A stretch of DNA of 64,000 nt from CAZEDU01 sp964511185 (GCA_964511185.1 CAZEDU010000008.1:1-64000); one strand, 5' to 3'; counted from the first letter of the stretch, positions 44,941-54,404 are shown. Made by a program: numbers and translations. The notes: generated by a model not told the origin, from the letters alone.

Positions 44941-45738
44941 TTGGACCTGATCGAGCGCACCTATCTTCTCAGGGGGCCCACGCTGGTCGTTGTGCTGGTG
45001 GGCATGATTCTCGTTTCGAGCGTAGTTGGCTTTCTCATCGGTCGAGAGCTTCGCGCGTCCAAGGCGAACCGCACTAAGTCCGAGCTCGACACCATCATCG
45101 CCACGGTGCTGGGACTCTTCGGTCTTCTGTTGGGCTTCACGCTGTCGATGGCGCTGACCCGCTACGACTCGCGCAAGGTGGCTGTGGTCGAAGAGTCGAA
45201 TGCGATCGGCACGTCGTTTCTACGAACGCGTCTTTTGCCGGCCGAACACCAGGCGCCCACCCGTGCGCTACTGCGCGAATACATCGACGCAGACATCGAG
45301 TTCTACGAAGTGGTCGACGAGCCCGAGAAATTGAGCCCGGTGGTCGCAAGGATCGAAGTGTTGCAGCTCAAGCTGTGGGACCACGCGGCCGCCGCCGCCG
45401 CGGCCGACAACCACGCCATCACTACCGTGCAGTTCGTGCAGTCGCTCAACCAAGTGATCGACAGCCATGCCACGCGTGTCGCCAAGCTTCGCAACTCCGT
45501 CCCGCCTGTCCTGCTCGCGTTGCTTTGCGCATTCGCCCTGATTGGGTCGGGGCTCACCGGCTACGCGACCGGCCTCAATGAACACGGCGATCGCATTCCC
45601 GTCGCCATCGGTGCCCTGCTGACGGTCTCAGTGCTCCTGGTCATCGTCGACATCGACCGAACGCGGCGCGGCGCAATCAGCGTCGGACAGCAGAGCATGC
45701 TCGACCTACGCAGCTTCGTCGAGAAGCAAGGGCCGTAG
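44941..45738 (+). CDS. DUF4239 (bestrophin-like) membrane protein
   Basis: A TTG start at 44941 gives about 265 residues with two N-terminal helices (LVVVLVGMILVSSVVGFLIG, TVLGLFGLLLGFTLSMAL), a soluble central segment and two C-terminal helices. This matches DUF4239. These proteins are bestrophin-like in layout; an anion or amino acid channel role is a guess. It lies 8 bp after the second porin. Confidence 0.75.
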   Translation: MDLIERTYLLRGPTLVVVLVGMILVSSVVGFLIGRELRASKANRTKSELDTIIATVLGLFGLLLGFTLSMALTRYDSRKVAVVEESNAIGTSFLRTRLLPAEHQAPTRALLREYIDADIEFYEVVDEPEKLSPVVARIEVLQLKLWDHAAAAAAADNHAITTVQFVQSLNQVIDSHATRVAKLRNSVPPVLLALLCAFALIGSGLTGYATGLNEHGDRIPVAIGALLTVSVLLVIVDIDRTRRGAISVGQQSMLDLRSFVEKQGP

Positions 45739-45759
45739 GAACATTCAGGAGGAAGCGCG

Positions 45760-46881
45760 ATGAAGTCGATCTGGAAGAATCTGGTCGCGGTTCTCGGAGT
45801 GTTCGGCAGCATCGCGGTTCCCGCAGCACCGAAAAACGAGGCGAGCTATCAGCTCAACGACTCGCACTTCCATCTCACCGACTACGCGCAAGAAGGCCTT
45901 CGACTGACGCGCTTTCTTGAATTGATGGGCAATCGCGTCGGCCGGGTCGCCTTGTTCGGCATACCGCTTCAACAGCAGTGGTCTGCACGAATCTCAGGTT
46001 CAAATCGGCCGGGCTACTACCTCGAGACCGACGCGCCGCTCTACTACTACTCATTCACCGACGCGGTGATTGCGACCGAATATCTGTCGCTCGAGCCCAA
46101 GCAGCGCGAACGGTTCGATCCAATGATCACCGGCTTCAACCCGGCTGACATGTACGCGGCCGATCATGTAAAGCGCGTGCTGCTCACCTTTCCGGGCGTC
46201 TTCGTTGGCATTGGCGAGTTCTCCGTTCACAAGGAGTTCGTGACCTCGAAGGTCGCCGGCGAGGTACCGAGCCTGCTCGACCCTGCGCTCGATCGGCTTT
46301 TTCGACTCGCAGACGAAGCGGGCTTGGTGGTTCTGATCCACAACGATGTCACCACGCCGTTCCCGAAGGAGTCGCCGCGCGCCGCCTACCTCGAACAGCT
46401 TGAGTCGCTCTTTCTGCGCCACCCCGGGGTGAGCATCATTTGGGCGCATGCCGGGCTCGGGCGGGTGATTGAGCCGGTGCCGGGTCTCCTTGATCAGCTC
46501 GACGCGATGCTGAGCGACTCAAGGTTCGACCACGTCTCTGTAGACCTCTCCTGGACCGAGACCGCGAAGTACATCGTTGCAACTCCGCAGACCGTTCGTG
46601 CGACCGCGCGAATCATCAACCGTCACCCGGGTCGGTTTCTCTTTGGAACGGACGCTGTGGCTCCGAAGAGCGCACGCGACTACCTCGAGGTCTACGACCA
46701 GTACGCGCCCTTGTGGAAGCTTCTGACGCCCGAAGCGCGAACCAACGTGCTCAAGGCAAACCACGAGCGCTTGTTTGATCGCGCTCGGCAAGAAGTGCGC
46801 GCGTGGGAACGGGCTCAATTGGCCGCGAAGCCGGGGAATGGAATCGCGCAGGCGTTGATCAACTGCGGCGCTCAGGAGTGA
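45760..46881 (+). CDS. Exported amidohydrolase-2-like TIM-barrel hydrolase
   Basis: The 373-residue protein has a signal peptide (LVAVLGVFGSIAVPAAP). Metal-site features are DSHFHL (HxH) at about 34-39, VLIHNDV, IIWAHAG with His and GTDAV with Asp. This matches the amidohydrolase_2 family of decarboxylases and hydrolases. AGGAGG precedes the ATG. Being periplasmic and next to porins and deamidases suggests an amide or carboxylate substrate. The 3' end overlaps the trypsin gene convergently by 23 bp. Confidence 0.8.
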   Translation: MKSIWKNLVAVLGVFGSIAVPAAPKNEASYQLNDSHFHLTDYAQEGLRLTRFLELMGNRVGRVALFGIPLQQQWSARISGSNRPGYYLETDAPLYYYSFTDAVIATEYLSLEPKQRERFDPMITGFNPADMYAADHVKRVLLTFPGVFVGIGEFSVHKEFVTSKVAGEVPSLLDPALDRLFRLADEAGLVVLIHNDVTTPFPKESPRAAYLEQLESLFLRHPGVSIIWAHAGLGRVIEPVPGLLDQLDAMLSDSRFDHVSVDLSWTETAKYIVATPQTVRATARIINRHPGRFLFGTDAVAPKSARDYLEVYDQYAPLWKLLTPEARTNVLKANHERLFDRARQEVRAWERAQLAAKPGNGIAQALINCGAQE

Positions 46882-47746
46882 CGACCGAGCGCGCCGGTGC
46901 GCGATGATTCCCGCGGCGGCGCCGCACCAAAGGAAGGAGCGCTGGAAGCGCTGACGGCAGAAGGGCCGGCGTGCTCGAGCAACCGCCTGAGTCGTCCGCG
47001 GTTGGTTCTTCCGTCACCGGCGCGGATTCTTCCGGCGCAGGCACCGGATCGTTGATTTCGTCCCACTGACGAGCGGTGGTCAGAACCCACTCGAGGTCGA
47101 CATCGAGGCGCGCGTAGTAACCGAGCCGTTGGCAACCCGGGTCGCCGTTGGAAACGGTCGCTGCGAGATACTCCATGTCCGTCTCGCCGAGCGGAAGAAG
47201 AGCTGGGCCACCCGAGTCGCCGACACAGGCTCGTCGTCCGACGTCGCCGGCTTCGAGAGAGAAGGGCAAGAGCCGCCGAATCGTCACGGTCGCTTCACGG
47301 CGCACGCCGACGCCGGTCGATGATTCGGTCTGAGGCACGCCGTAACCCACCACGCGAACCTGACGCCCAACGTCGCCTTCGGTGAAACGCCGGGTCGAGA
47401 GCGCAACCGGTGCGACGCGAGTGACGGCGGTGCTCAACTGAATCAGCGCCAGGTCGTGATCACCGGTTTGCCGATTCCAGTCGGGGTGTGGCTTCTGCGC
47501 CACCGCGTCGACCACCAACGGTGCACCGGCTTCACCGAGCTCAAACTCGACCGACACGACGGCGGCTTCGCAATGTGCCGCGGTCAGCACGGTGAGTGGC
47601 CCAATCAACGTGCCGGTGCAGAGGCCACCATTGCTCATGATGACGCGAACGACGGCGAGGTCGCGGTCGGAAACGGTGCCGCCGATGATTCGCGCGCGAT
47701 GCGATTGGGTGCTGCCGAGGCCAACGAGAACGAAGGCGAGCAACAT
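46859..47746 (-). CDS. Trypsin-like serine protease with MYXO-CTERM-like tail
   Basis: The product of about 295 residues is a secreted S1 peptidase. A signal (MLLAFVLVGLGST) is followed by RIIGG, the classical activation site. The triad is in TAAHC (His), DHDLALI (Asp) and GDSGGP (Ser). The C-terminus has a Gly-Cys, a short hydrophobic run and an Arg cluster (GGCSS...LVRRRRG), a MYXO-CTERM-like anchor. I choose ATG 47746 with GAGG upstream; an alternative ATG at 47797 would overlap the preceding gene. Confidence 0.87.
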   Translation of the reverse strand: MLLAFVLVGLGSTQSHRARIIGGTVSDRDLAVVRVIMSNGGLCTGTLIGPLTVLTAAHCEAAVVSVEFELGEAGAPLVVDAVAQKPHPDWNRQTGDHDLALIQLSTAVTRVAPVALSTRRFTEGDVGRQVRVVGYGVPQTESSTGVGVRREATVTIRRLLPFSLEAGDVGRRACVGDSGGPALLPLGETDMEYLAATVSNGDPGCQRLGYYARLDVDLEWVLTTARQWDEINDPVPAPEESAPVTEEPTADDSGGCSSTPALLPSALPALLPLVRRRRGNHRAPARSVVTPERRS

Positions 47747-47787
47747 GCCCGCCCTCGCTCTCGGATCCTCAATGAGGCGCCGAGCGA

Positions 47788-48582
47788 TCACCCGCATTGC
47801 ATGTCGAAGTCCTTGCTCTCGTTGCGCGGGTCGATGACCCGAATCGTCGACGACCCATCGAACGTCGCGTTGAACGGACCGTCAGGGCTGTCCACGCGCA
47901 CCGTACCGGCGGTCGGGCATTGGCCAATGCACCGCTTGAGGCCCGTAATGGTGGAGTTGACGGTGGCGCCGCTCACGGTGCTCGTGCTCTGCGAGTTGAG
48001 CTCGGTGCAGCCGCTGCCTTGTTGCCAGGTGAGCGTGCCTTGCGTCTCGCGCGACTGAACCTGGTCGGGGAAGCGGCTCTTCGAGGTGATGTTGAGGGTT
48101 CGCTGCGCTCCGTTCGCGGTACCCACCGCGGTTGTTTCGAAGGTGAACGGCTTTCCGTCGATGTTCAGATCGCTCGACGTTCCAGTGAAGGTGAGCTGGC
48201 CATTGGCCTGACTCAAGTCGACGTTCACCGTTCCATTGATGTTGCGGCCGCCGTACGGGCCGTCGCAGTTGCTGAAGGTGTAGGTGACGCGCGCGCCGCT
48301 CGGCGTCGCGGTGGCGCAGCCTGACGGACTGAAGTAACTCGGAGCGCGAGAGGCGATGCTCGCCGCCGCCGCGTTCACATCGATCGTCGCGGTTTGCGCC
48401 TGAGCAATGCTCGAGAAGTAATAAACGCCGTATGGATCATACCAGGAGTACGCATAGGCGGTGTCGTAGCCGTAGTAGTAGGGGTCGTAGTACGCGTAGT
48501 CGTAATAGTACGGGTCGTAAGACGAGTAACAGCCCGTGAGCATTACTCCCAACGAGGCAAGAAGCGTCAGCAGTCGTTTCAT
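47788..48582 (-). CDS. Tyr-rich lipoprotein, hypothetical
   Basis: The 264-residue protein has a lipoprotein signal (LLTLLASLGVMLTG, then Cys). A striking Tyr/Asp-rich segment follows at about 20-55 (DPYYYDYAYYDPYYYGYD). The remainder is beta-rich with Cys residues and Ser/Thr patches. The function is unknown. GGGAG precedes the ATG. An inverted repeat (GGTTGGC / GCCAACC, 48584-48621) lies just upstream of the start. Confidence 0.75.
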   Translation of the reverse strand: MKRLLTLLASLGVMLTGCYSSYDPYYYDYAYYDPYYYGYDTAYAYSWYDPYGVYYFSSIAQAQTATIDVNAAAASIASRAPSYFSPSGCATATPSGARVTYTFSNCDGPYGGRNINGTVNVDLSQANGQLTFTGTSSDLNIDGKPFTFETTAVGTANGAQRTLNITSKSRFPDQVQSRETQGTLTWQQGSGCTELNSQSTSTVSGATVNSTITGLKRCIGQCPTAGTVRVDSPDGPFNATFDGSSTIRVIDPRNESKDFDMQCG

Positions 48583-48818
48583 CGGTTGGCTCCCAGTACT
48601 TCGCGTGAATGGGCGCCAACCTAAAAACGCAGACGCTGAATGGAGTCTGGCCGGAGTTTCTAGACAGATGTGAGCTTCGCAATTCTCGAAGTGAACCGCG
48701 GGGCGCGCGAGCGCGGGTCGAGCGACGCCCCACTGTCTGTGCTGAAGGCCGAGTGAAAGACAACACACCCTATGCATGGCCAGTAGCGAGCCCGTCAGGG
48801 CAAACCCCATCGTTCGGG

Positions 48819-48836
48819 CCTCATTCGCGAGTGAGG
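48819..48836. promoter_or_regulatory. Near-perfect palindrome over the aspA ribosome site
   Basis: An 18-bp sequence centred on TCGCGA (48825-48830) is palindromic except for one pair. Its right half contains the GAGTGAGG ribosome-binding region of aspA, so a bound protein or RNA fold could control expression. No known operator is recognised. Confidence 0.35.
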
Positions 48837-48842
48837 TAGCAT

Positions 48843-50381
48843 ATGCGGAGGTTTGAAACTCTGGTTGGTCTGTCGTGCGCCGCTATTCTTTCAGTGACTC
48901 CGACCGCGAACGCGCAGCCGGCGCCCAAGCCCAAAGGCTCGACCCGGATCGAAAAGGACCTGTTGGGCGAAAAGCAGGTTCCCACCGACGCGTACTACGG
49001 CGTTCAGACCATACGAGCGCTCGAGAACTTCCCCATCTCGGGCGTGCTCATCAACCACTACCCGGGCTTTGTCGAAGCGTTGGCGATTGTGAAGTTGGCA
49101 GCCGCACGGGCCAACACCGATGTCGGAGTGATGAAAAAGGAGAAGCTCGCGGCGATCGAGAAGGCAGCCAAAGCGGTGATGAACGGTCAGTACCACGATC
49201 AGTTCTTGGTCGACTGGTACCAGGGCGGCGCCGGCACTTCGACCAACATGAACGCCAACGAGGTGCTCGCGAACGTCGCGCTCGAGCTCTCGGGTGGAAA
49301 GAAGGGCGACTACAAAACGATCGATCCGCACGATGACTTGAACCAGTCGCAGTCGACCAACGACTCGTACCCGACCGCCATCAAGGTCGCGCTGCTGATG
49401 CGCAACGACAAGTTGGTCGCTGAGCTCGAGCGGCTCGCTCAATCCTTCCGCAAGAAGGGCAACGCGTACCTCGAGCTGGTGAAGATGGGGCGAACCGAGA
49501 TGCAAGACGCGGTGCCAATGACGGTGGGGCAAGAGTTTCACGCGTTCGCGTCGTCGCTCGAAAGCGAGATTGCTTTGATTCGCGAGGCCGAGCGTCACCT
49601 CTACACCGTCAACATGGGCGCGACCGCGATTGGCACTGGGATCAACGCGCCGAAGGGCTACGCGAAGCGCTGTGCGCACCACTTGGCGCAGCTGACGGGC
49701 AAACCCATCGTTTCTGCCAACGACATGCTCGCCGCGACGTGGGACCAGCAGGGCTTCGTGGCGTATTCGGCAGCGCTTCGAAGTTTAGCGATCAAGCTGT
49801 CCAAGATTTCGGGCGATTTGATTCTTCTCGCGTCGGGTCCAAGAGCCGGCTTGGCAGAGATTACGCTGCCCGCCCTGCAACCCGGTTCGTCGATCATGCC
49901 GGGCAAGGTGAACCCGGTTATTCCTGAGCTGGTGAATCTCGTCGCTTTCAGAGTGATGGGCAACGACCACGCGGTCGCGCTCGCCGCGCACTCGGGCCAG
50001 CTGCAGCTCAACGCGTACGAGCCCATTGAGGGGCTGGCGCTCAGCGAATCGCAAGAGCTCCTCCTCAATACCTCGAAGGCCTTTCGCACCAAGTGCATCG
50101 ACGGCATCAAGGTCAACGAAAAGGTCTTGAGCAAATACATGGAGACGACCGTCGGCATCGTCACTGCGCTCAACCCCATCGTCGGCTACGAAAAGGCGAC
50201 CGAGCTCGCCGATGAAGCATACAAGAGCGGCAAGGGCATTCTGCAGCTCGTGCGCGAGAAGAAGGTGCTGAACGAGAAGCAAATCTCCGAGCTGCTCGAC
50301 CCGGTGAGGCTGACCAACCTCGATCGCAATCAGTACAAAGAGCCGAAAGAGCGGGGCACTGGAGGTTCAGGCAAGCAGTAG
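48843..50381 (+). CDS. aspA: Aspartate ammonia-lyase with signal peptide
   Basis: The enzyme reversibly converts Asp to fumarate and ammonia. The 512-residue protein is longer than usual aspartases (about 470) because residues 1-24 form a signal peptide (LVGLSCAAILSVTPTANA, then Q). The core has TSTNMNANEV, QSQSTNDSYPTA, and the catalytic flexible loop PGSSIMPGKVNP (347-358; catalytic Ser about 350). A fumarase reading is less likely because of aspartase-type surroundings, but cannot be fully excluded. GAGTGAGG precedes ATG. A porin gene follows 16 bp later. Confidence 0.88.
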   Translation: MRRFETLVGLSCAAILSVTPTANAQPAPKPKGSTRIEKDLLGEKQVPTDAYYGVQTIRALENFPISGVLINHYPGFVEALAIVKLAAARANTDVGVMKKEKLAAIEKAAKAVMNGQYHDQFLVDWYQGGAGTSTNMNANEVLANVALELSGGKKGDYKTIDPHDDLNQSQSTNDSYPTAIKVALLMRNDKLVAELERLAQSFRKKGNAYLELVKMGRTEMQDAVPMTVGQEFHAFASSLESEIALIREAERHLYTVNMGATAIGTGINAPKGYAKRCAHHLAQLTGKPIVSANDMLAATWDQQGFVAYSAALRSLAIKLSKISGDLILLASGPRAGLAEITLPALQPGSSIMPGKVNPVIPELVNLVAFRVMGNDHAVALAAHSGQLQLNAYEPIEGLALSESQELLLNTSKAFRTKCIDGIKVNEKVLSKYMETTVGIVTALNPIVGYEKATELADEAYKSGKGILQLVREKKVLNEKQISELLDPVRLTNLDRNQYKEPKERGTGGSGKQ

Positions 50382-50397
50382 CCAAGGAGAACGCGCC

Positions 50398-51651
50398 ATG
50401 AACCACACTGCGCTCGCGACGCTGCTGCTACTGGCGAGCGCAGGCTTCGCCGAGGAACCCACCGATTCAGACGAGGAGCCCGTCGAGAGCGATCTACACG
50501 AGGCAGAAGAACGAAGAATCATTCAGAAGTGGAACGAGTACGACTTCAAAGCGCTCACGCTTCGTTGGGGCGCTTACAGCATCATCGACTACGGAAATGG
50601 CTATCAGAATGCTGCGGGCCGGTCGCAATTCGAAGTGACCGAGCAGCTCAAGATTCGTGACCTTCGCTTCTCGATCAGCGGCAAGTTCAACTTCAAGAGA
50701 TCGGTCACCTATACAACCGGCCTGATGTACGACGGCCCCACCGGGCAGTGGTTTCCACGCGAGACGGGAATTCAGCTTGGAATTCCCGAGCTGTGGGGCA
50801 ACGTCTTCATTGGCCGACAGAAGGAAGGCTTTTCGCTCAGCAAAATCTCAGTCGGCTACTCGCTCTGGACGATGGAGCGCATGCCGATGAACGACGCGTC
50901 GCTGCCTATCTTGGCGGATGGGATCAAGTGGCTTGGCGTGGCGCCGAACAAACGCGCGAACTGGAACGTGGCGTACTTCCACAACCTCCTGCCGAAGAGC
51001 CCGGCGACCGATTGGTACGAGCAAACCGTTGTCGCGCGATTTGCCGCGTTGCCCATTCGCAAGGGTGACGAGAAGCAGGGCGATCTGCTCCATCTTGGCG
51101 TCGGCTACCACTACGGCATCTATTCAAACGGCGAGGCTCAGCTTCGGTCGAGACCCGAGTCGTTCACTGCTCCGTACTTTCTCGACACTGGCGTGTTTCC
51201 CGCGAAAGAGAATCACCTGGTCGGTTTCGAGGCCTACTACCGAAGGGGGTCGTGGCTTTACGGCTCGGAATATTTCTTCAATCAGTTGAAGGCGCCTACC
51301 GTCGGCAACCCGCTCTTTCATGGCGGAGAAGCGTCGGTCGTTTGGATAGTGACGGGCGAGACACGGCCGTACCACGATGTCGGTGGCAAGCTCGGGTTCG
51401 TCACTCCAAATCACTCAGCCTTCGACGGCGGCCCCGGAGCGTTCGAGCTGGTGCTGCACGGTTCGTACTCCGACTTTCGAGATGGCGCGGTCGACGGAGG
51501 AACCTTCTGGCGCCTCACGCCACACATCAATTGGTACCTCGACGATTTGGTTCGTCTCGAAGTCGCCTATGGCTTTGGCCTGCTCGAGCGATTTGGCGTG
51601 CTGGGCGCGACGCACTTCGTTCAATCGCGTATTCAGTTTCAGATTCAGTGA
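50398..51651 (+). CDS. Porin-like outer-membrane protein
   Basis: The 417-residue protein has a signal peptide (ALATLLLLASAGFA, then E), an acidic linker (about 20-45) and a beta-barrel. YDFKALTLRWGAYSIIDYGN and FRLSFSISGKFNFKRS-like strands fit OprP/OprO-type porins. AAGGAG precedes the ATG. It follows aspA by 16 bp and is probably co-transcribed. Confidence 0.8.
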   Translation: MNHTALATLLLLASAGFAEEPTDSDEEPVESDLHEAEERRIIQKWNEYDFKALTLRWGAYSIIDYGNGYQNAAGRSQFEVTEQLKIRDLRFSISGKFNFKRSVTYTTGLMYDGPTGQWFPRETGIQLGIPELWGNVFIGRQKEGFSLSKISVGYSLWTMERMPMNDASLPILADGIKWLGVAPNKRANWNVAYFHNLLPKSPATDWYEQTVVARFAALPIRKGDEKQGDLLHLGVGYHYGIYSNGEAQLRSRPESFTAPYFLDTGVFPAKENHLVGFEAYYRRGSWLYGSEYFFNQLKAPTVGNPLFHGGEASVVWIVTGETRPYHDVGGKLGFVTPNHSAFDGGPGAFELVLHGSYSDFRDGAVDGGTFWRLTPHINWYLDDLVRLEVAYGFGLLERFGVLGATHFVQSRIQFQIQ

Positions 51652-51804
51652 GCGGCTCGCACCAGTCCCGGTTGATTCGATGTCGAAGCCGGGAAGGCAC
51701 GGACTGCGCTGTATCCGTCAAACATCCCCGACCCGCGTCGAGCGAGGGTTGCCGTTTCCCCATCCCCACCCCACCTCACGGCCCTCACTCCAGACGGTGA
51801 CAGC

Positions 51805-53283
51805 GTGCGTGGGCAACAGGTCGACCAGCGTCTCGTTCATGCGCTGAGCGCGGTGACCCTGCTGTGCTCCCTTCCCGCGCTCGCCCAAAGCGCCTTCTCC
51901 CTGCGCGAAGCGCTCGAGCGCGCGGAGTCGAAGAGCGAACGCCTCCTCGGCGCGCAAGCGGGCGTGCAACGCGCCGAAGCGCAGCACCAGCAGGCCTTCA
52001 GCGAGTGGCTCCCGCAGCTCTCCGGCACCGCGTCCTACGACCGGCTCCTCAAGAGCGAATACGAAGGCATCTTCGTCGCGCCCGAAGGAGCCCCCGGCGG
52101 GCTCGATTTCTCGGAGCTGCCCTTCGGTCGCCCCAACACGTGGCGCGCCGGCCTCGCGCTCACGCAGAACCTCTACACCGGCGGCCGCACCACCGCGCTC
52201 CTGCGGCAAGCGCGGGCGGGCCGCGCCATCGCCGGGCTGCAGCTGGAAGAGACGCGCGCCGCGGTGGTGCTCGAAGCGGCGCAGGCCTACTACGACGCGG
52301 TCTTGGCGGATCAGCTCCACGCCATCGCGGTCGCCACCTTCGAGCAGACGAACGACACGCTCCGCCAAGTCGAGCTGTCCCGCAAAGAAGGGCTGCGGCC
52401 CGAGTTCGACCTGTTGCGCGCGCGCGTCGCCGTCGACAACCAGCGGCCCATCGTCCTCCAGCGCGCCTTCGAGCGGGACCTGGCCTACCTGCGGCTCAAG
52501 CAGCTGCTCGAGCTGCCCGCCGACACGGCGCTTCGACTCACCAGCGGCCTCGACGCCACCGCGCTCGACGCGCTCACCGCGATGGTGAAGGACGTCGCCC
52601 GCATCCCCGACGCGCCCGACGGCCCGCGCGCGGTCGTCCGCCAGAGCCAACAGGGCGTGGTGGTGAGCGAGGCCGCGGTCAGCGCCGCCTGGTCGCAGCA
52701 CCTTCCGCAGCTGCAGCTCAACTCCACCTACGGCGTCGTCTCCTATCCCGACTCTTTCCTTCCGCGGGACTGGCGACAGAACTGGTCGGTGGGCGTCGCG
52801 CTGCGCCTGTCCCTCTTCTCGGGCCTCCGCGTCCGAGGCGAGGTGCGCGCGGCCCGCGCCGACCTGCTCGAGCGGCGCGCGCTCCTGCGCGAGACCGAGG
52901 AGCTCACCCTCCTCGACACCCGGACCGTCGCCACCGCGCTGACCGCCGCGAAGGCGGTGTGGGAGGCGAGCGAGGGCTCCGTCGCGCAGGCGGAGAAGGC
53001 CTACGAGCTCAGCCGCATCCGCTACGACGAGGGCGTCTCCACGCAGCTCGAGCTGACCGACACCCGGCTGCAGCTGTTTCAAGCCCGCGCCAACCGCGCC
53101 CGCGCCTCGCGTGACCTGCAGGTCGCCGCGATTCGCTCCGCGCTGTTGCCGCACCTGCCGCTCTCCGCCGCCGCACCGACGAGCGCTCCCGCCGCACCGA
53201 CGCCCGCCGCGGCCCCGGAGCAAGCCAACTTCGAGACACCCAACCTCCAGCCACAGCCGCCCACCGGCCTCCCGGCGTTCTGA
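51805..53283 (+). CDS. TolC-family outer-membrane efflux protein
   Basis: The 492-residue protein has a signal peptide (LSAVTLLCSLPALA) and the two repeated helical/strand halves of the TolC/OEP family, with LTQNLYTGGRTTALLRQA and LRLSLFSGLRVRGEVRAA. The C-terminal 40 residues are Pro/Ala-rich. The start GTG lies at 51805. It forms a channel for the adaptor and pump encoded downstream. The stop overlaps the next ATG (TGATG). Confidence 0.92.
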   Translation: MRGQQVDQRLVHALSAVTLLCSLPALAQSAFSLREALERAESKSERLLGAQAGVQRAEAQHQQAFSEWLPQLSGTASYDRLLKSEYEGIFVAPEGAPGGLDFSELPFGRPNTWRAGLALTQNLYTGGRTTALLRQARAGRAIAGLQLEETRAAVVLEAAQAYYDAVLADQLHAIAVATFEQTNDTLRQVELSRKEGLRPEFDLLRARVAVDNQRPIVLQRAFERDLAYLRLKQLLELPADTALRLTSGLDATALDALTAMVKDVARIPDAPDGPRAVVRQSQQGVVVSEAAVSAAWSQHLPQLQLNSTYGVVSYPDSFLPRDWRQNWSVGVALRLSLFSGLRVRGEVRAARADLLERRALLRETEELTLLDTRTVATALTAAKAVWEASEGSVAQAEKAYELSRIRYDEGVSTQLELTDTRLQLFQARANRARASRDLQVAAIRSALLPHLPLSAAAPTSAPAAPTPAAAPEQANFETPNLQPQPPTGLPAF

Positions 53284-54404
53284 TGAAGGGCCCGCCCGCC
53301 ATGCACCGACCGCTCCTCGCGCTGCTCCTCGCGCCGCTGTGCGCCTGCAACGGCAACCCCGCGGCCCCCCAAGTTGACGGAGGCGACGGGGGCGCGGTGA
53401 CGGTCGGCCCCGAGAACGTGGTGCGCGTGAAGGAAGACACCATCGAGGTCGGGCCGCGCCTCGCCGGGTCCCTCGAGCCGCGCGAGCAAGCGCGCGTGCG
53501 CGCCGAGCTGACCGGCACCGTGCTGGAGGTGAAGGTCGAGCTGGGCGAGACGGTGAAGGCGGGCCAGCTGCTCGCCCGCATCGAAGACCGCGCCGCGCGC
53601 GACGCGTTCCACTCCGCGCAGTCGGCGCTGCGCGCGTCGAGCCACGAAGTGACGCTCGCCCAGAGGCAGCTCGAGCGCACCGAGCGGCTGGTGAAAGCGG
53701 GGGCGCTCGCGGAGCGCGAGCTGGAGACCGCTCAGCTCGAAGCGTCCGCCGTCGAGGCGCGGCGAGACCAAGCCCGTGCGCAGCTCGCGCAGGCGAGGAC
53801 GCAGCTCGACGCGACGACGGTGACAGCGCCGATGGACGGCGTGGTGAGCGAGCGCGCGGTGAACGCGGGCGACGTGGTGAGCCCGGGCGCACCGCTGTTC
53901 ACCGTCATCGACCCCTCCAGCATGCGGCTCACCGCCGCGGCGCCGAGCGAGGCGATCGGCCGGCTGGCGGTCGGCAGGCCGGTCTCCTTCACGGTGCGCG
54001 GCTACGGCGACCAGCGCTTCACCGGCACCATCGAGCACATCTCCCCCGCGGTCGACCCCGTCACCCGGCAGCTCACCGTGCTCGTAGACATCCCGAACCC
54101 CGACCAGCGGCTCGTCGCCGGCCTGTTCGCCGAAGGCCGCGTGGCGTTCGAGCAGCGCCGCGCGCTGGTGGTGCCGACCTCGGCGGTGGAGCAGGGCGAC
54201 CCACCGCACGTCGCGCGCGTCACCGGCGGCCGCGTCGAGCGGGTGAACGTCACCTTGGGGCTCGACGATGAACAGACCGAGCGCGTCGAGGTCACTGCCG
54301 GGCTGAGCGCCGGCGACCTCTTGCTGGTGGGGCCGGCGCGCTCCCTGTCCTCGGGCACGCCGATTCAGGTGAGCACGCAGCCGTCGTCGGGCGAGCGGGG
54401 CTGA
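53283..54404 (+). CDS. RND periplasmic adaptor (MFP), lipoprotein
   Basis: The 373-residue adaptor has a lipobox-like LCAC near 20, a lipoyl/barrel-sandwich segment (VRAELTGTVLEVKVELGETVKAGQLL), a helical hairpin and beta-barrel (TVTAPMDGVVSERAVNAGDVV). It links TolC to the inner-membrane pump. The start overlaps the TolC stop by 1 bp. ATG 53304 is a shorter alternative start. Confidence 0.92.
   Translation: MKGPPAMHRPLLALLLAPLCACNGNPAAPQVDGGDGGAVTVGPENVVRVKEDTIEVGPRLAGSLEPREQARVRAELTGTVLEVKVELGETVKAGQLLARIEDRAARDAFHSAQSALRASSHEVTLAQRQLERTERLVKAGALAERELETAQLEASAVEARRDQARAQLAQARTQLDATTVTAPMDGVVSERAVNAGDVVSPGAPLFTVIDPSSMRLTAAAPSEAIGRLAVGRPVSFTVRGYGDQRFTGTIEHISPAVDPVTRQLTVLVDIPNPDQRLVAGLFAEGRVAFEQRRALVVPTSAVEQGDPPHVARVTGGRVERVNVTLGLDDEQTERVEVTAGLSAGDLLLVGPARSLSSGTPIQVSTQPSSGERG

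Noticed and set aside
51666..51694. Hairpin TCCCGG...CCGGGA between the last porin and the TolC gene
   Set aside because: A 6-bp stem with a 17-base loop and no T-tract is too weak to call a terminator.
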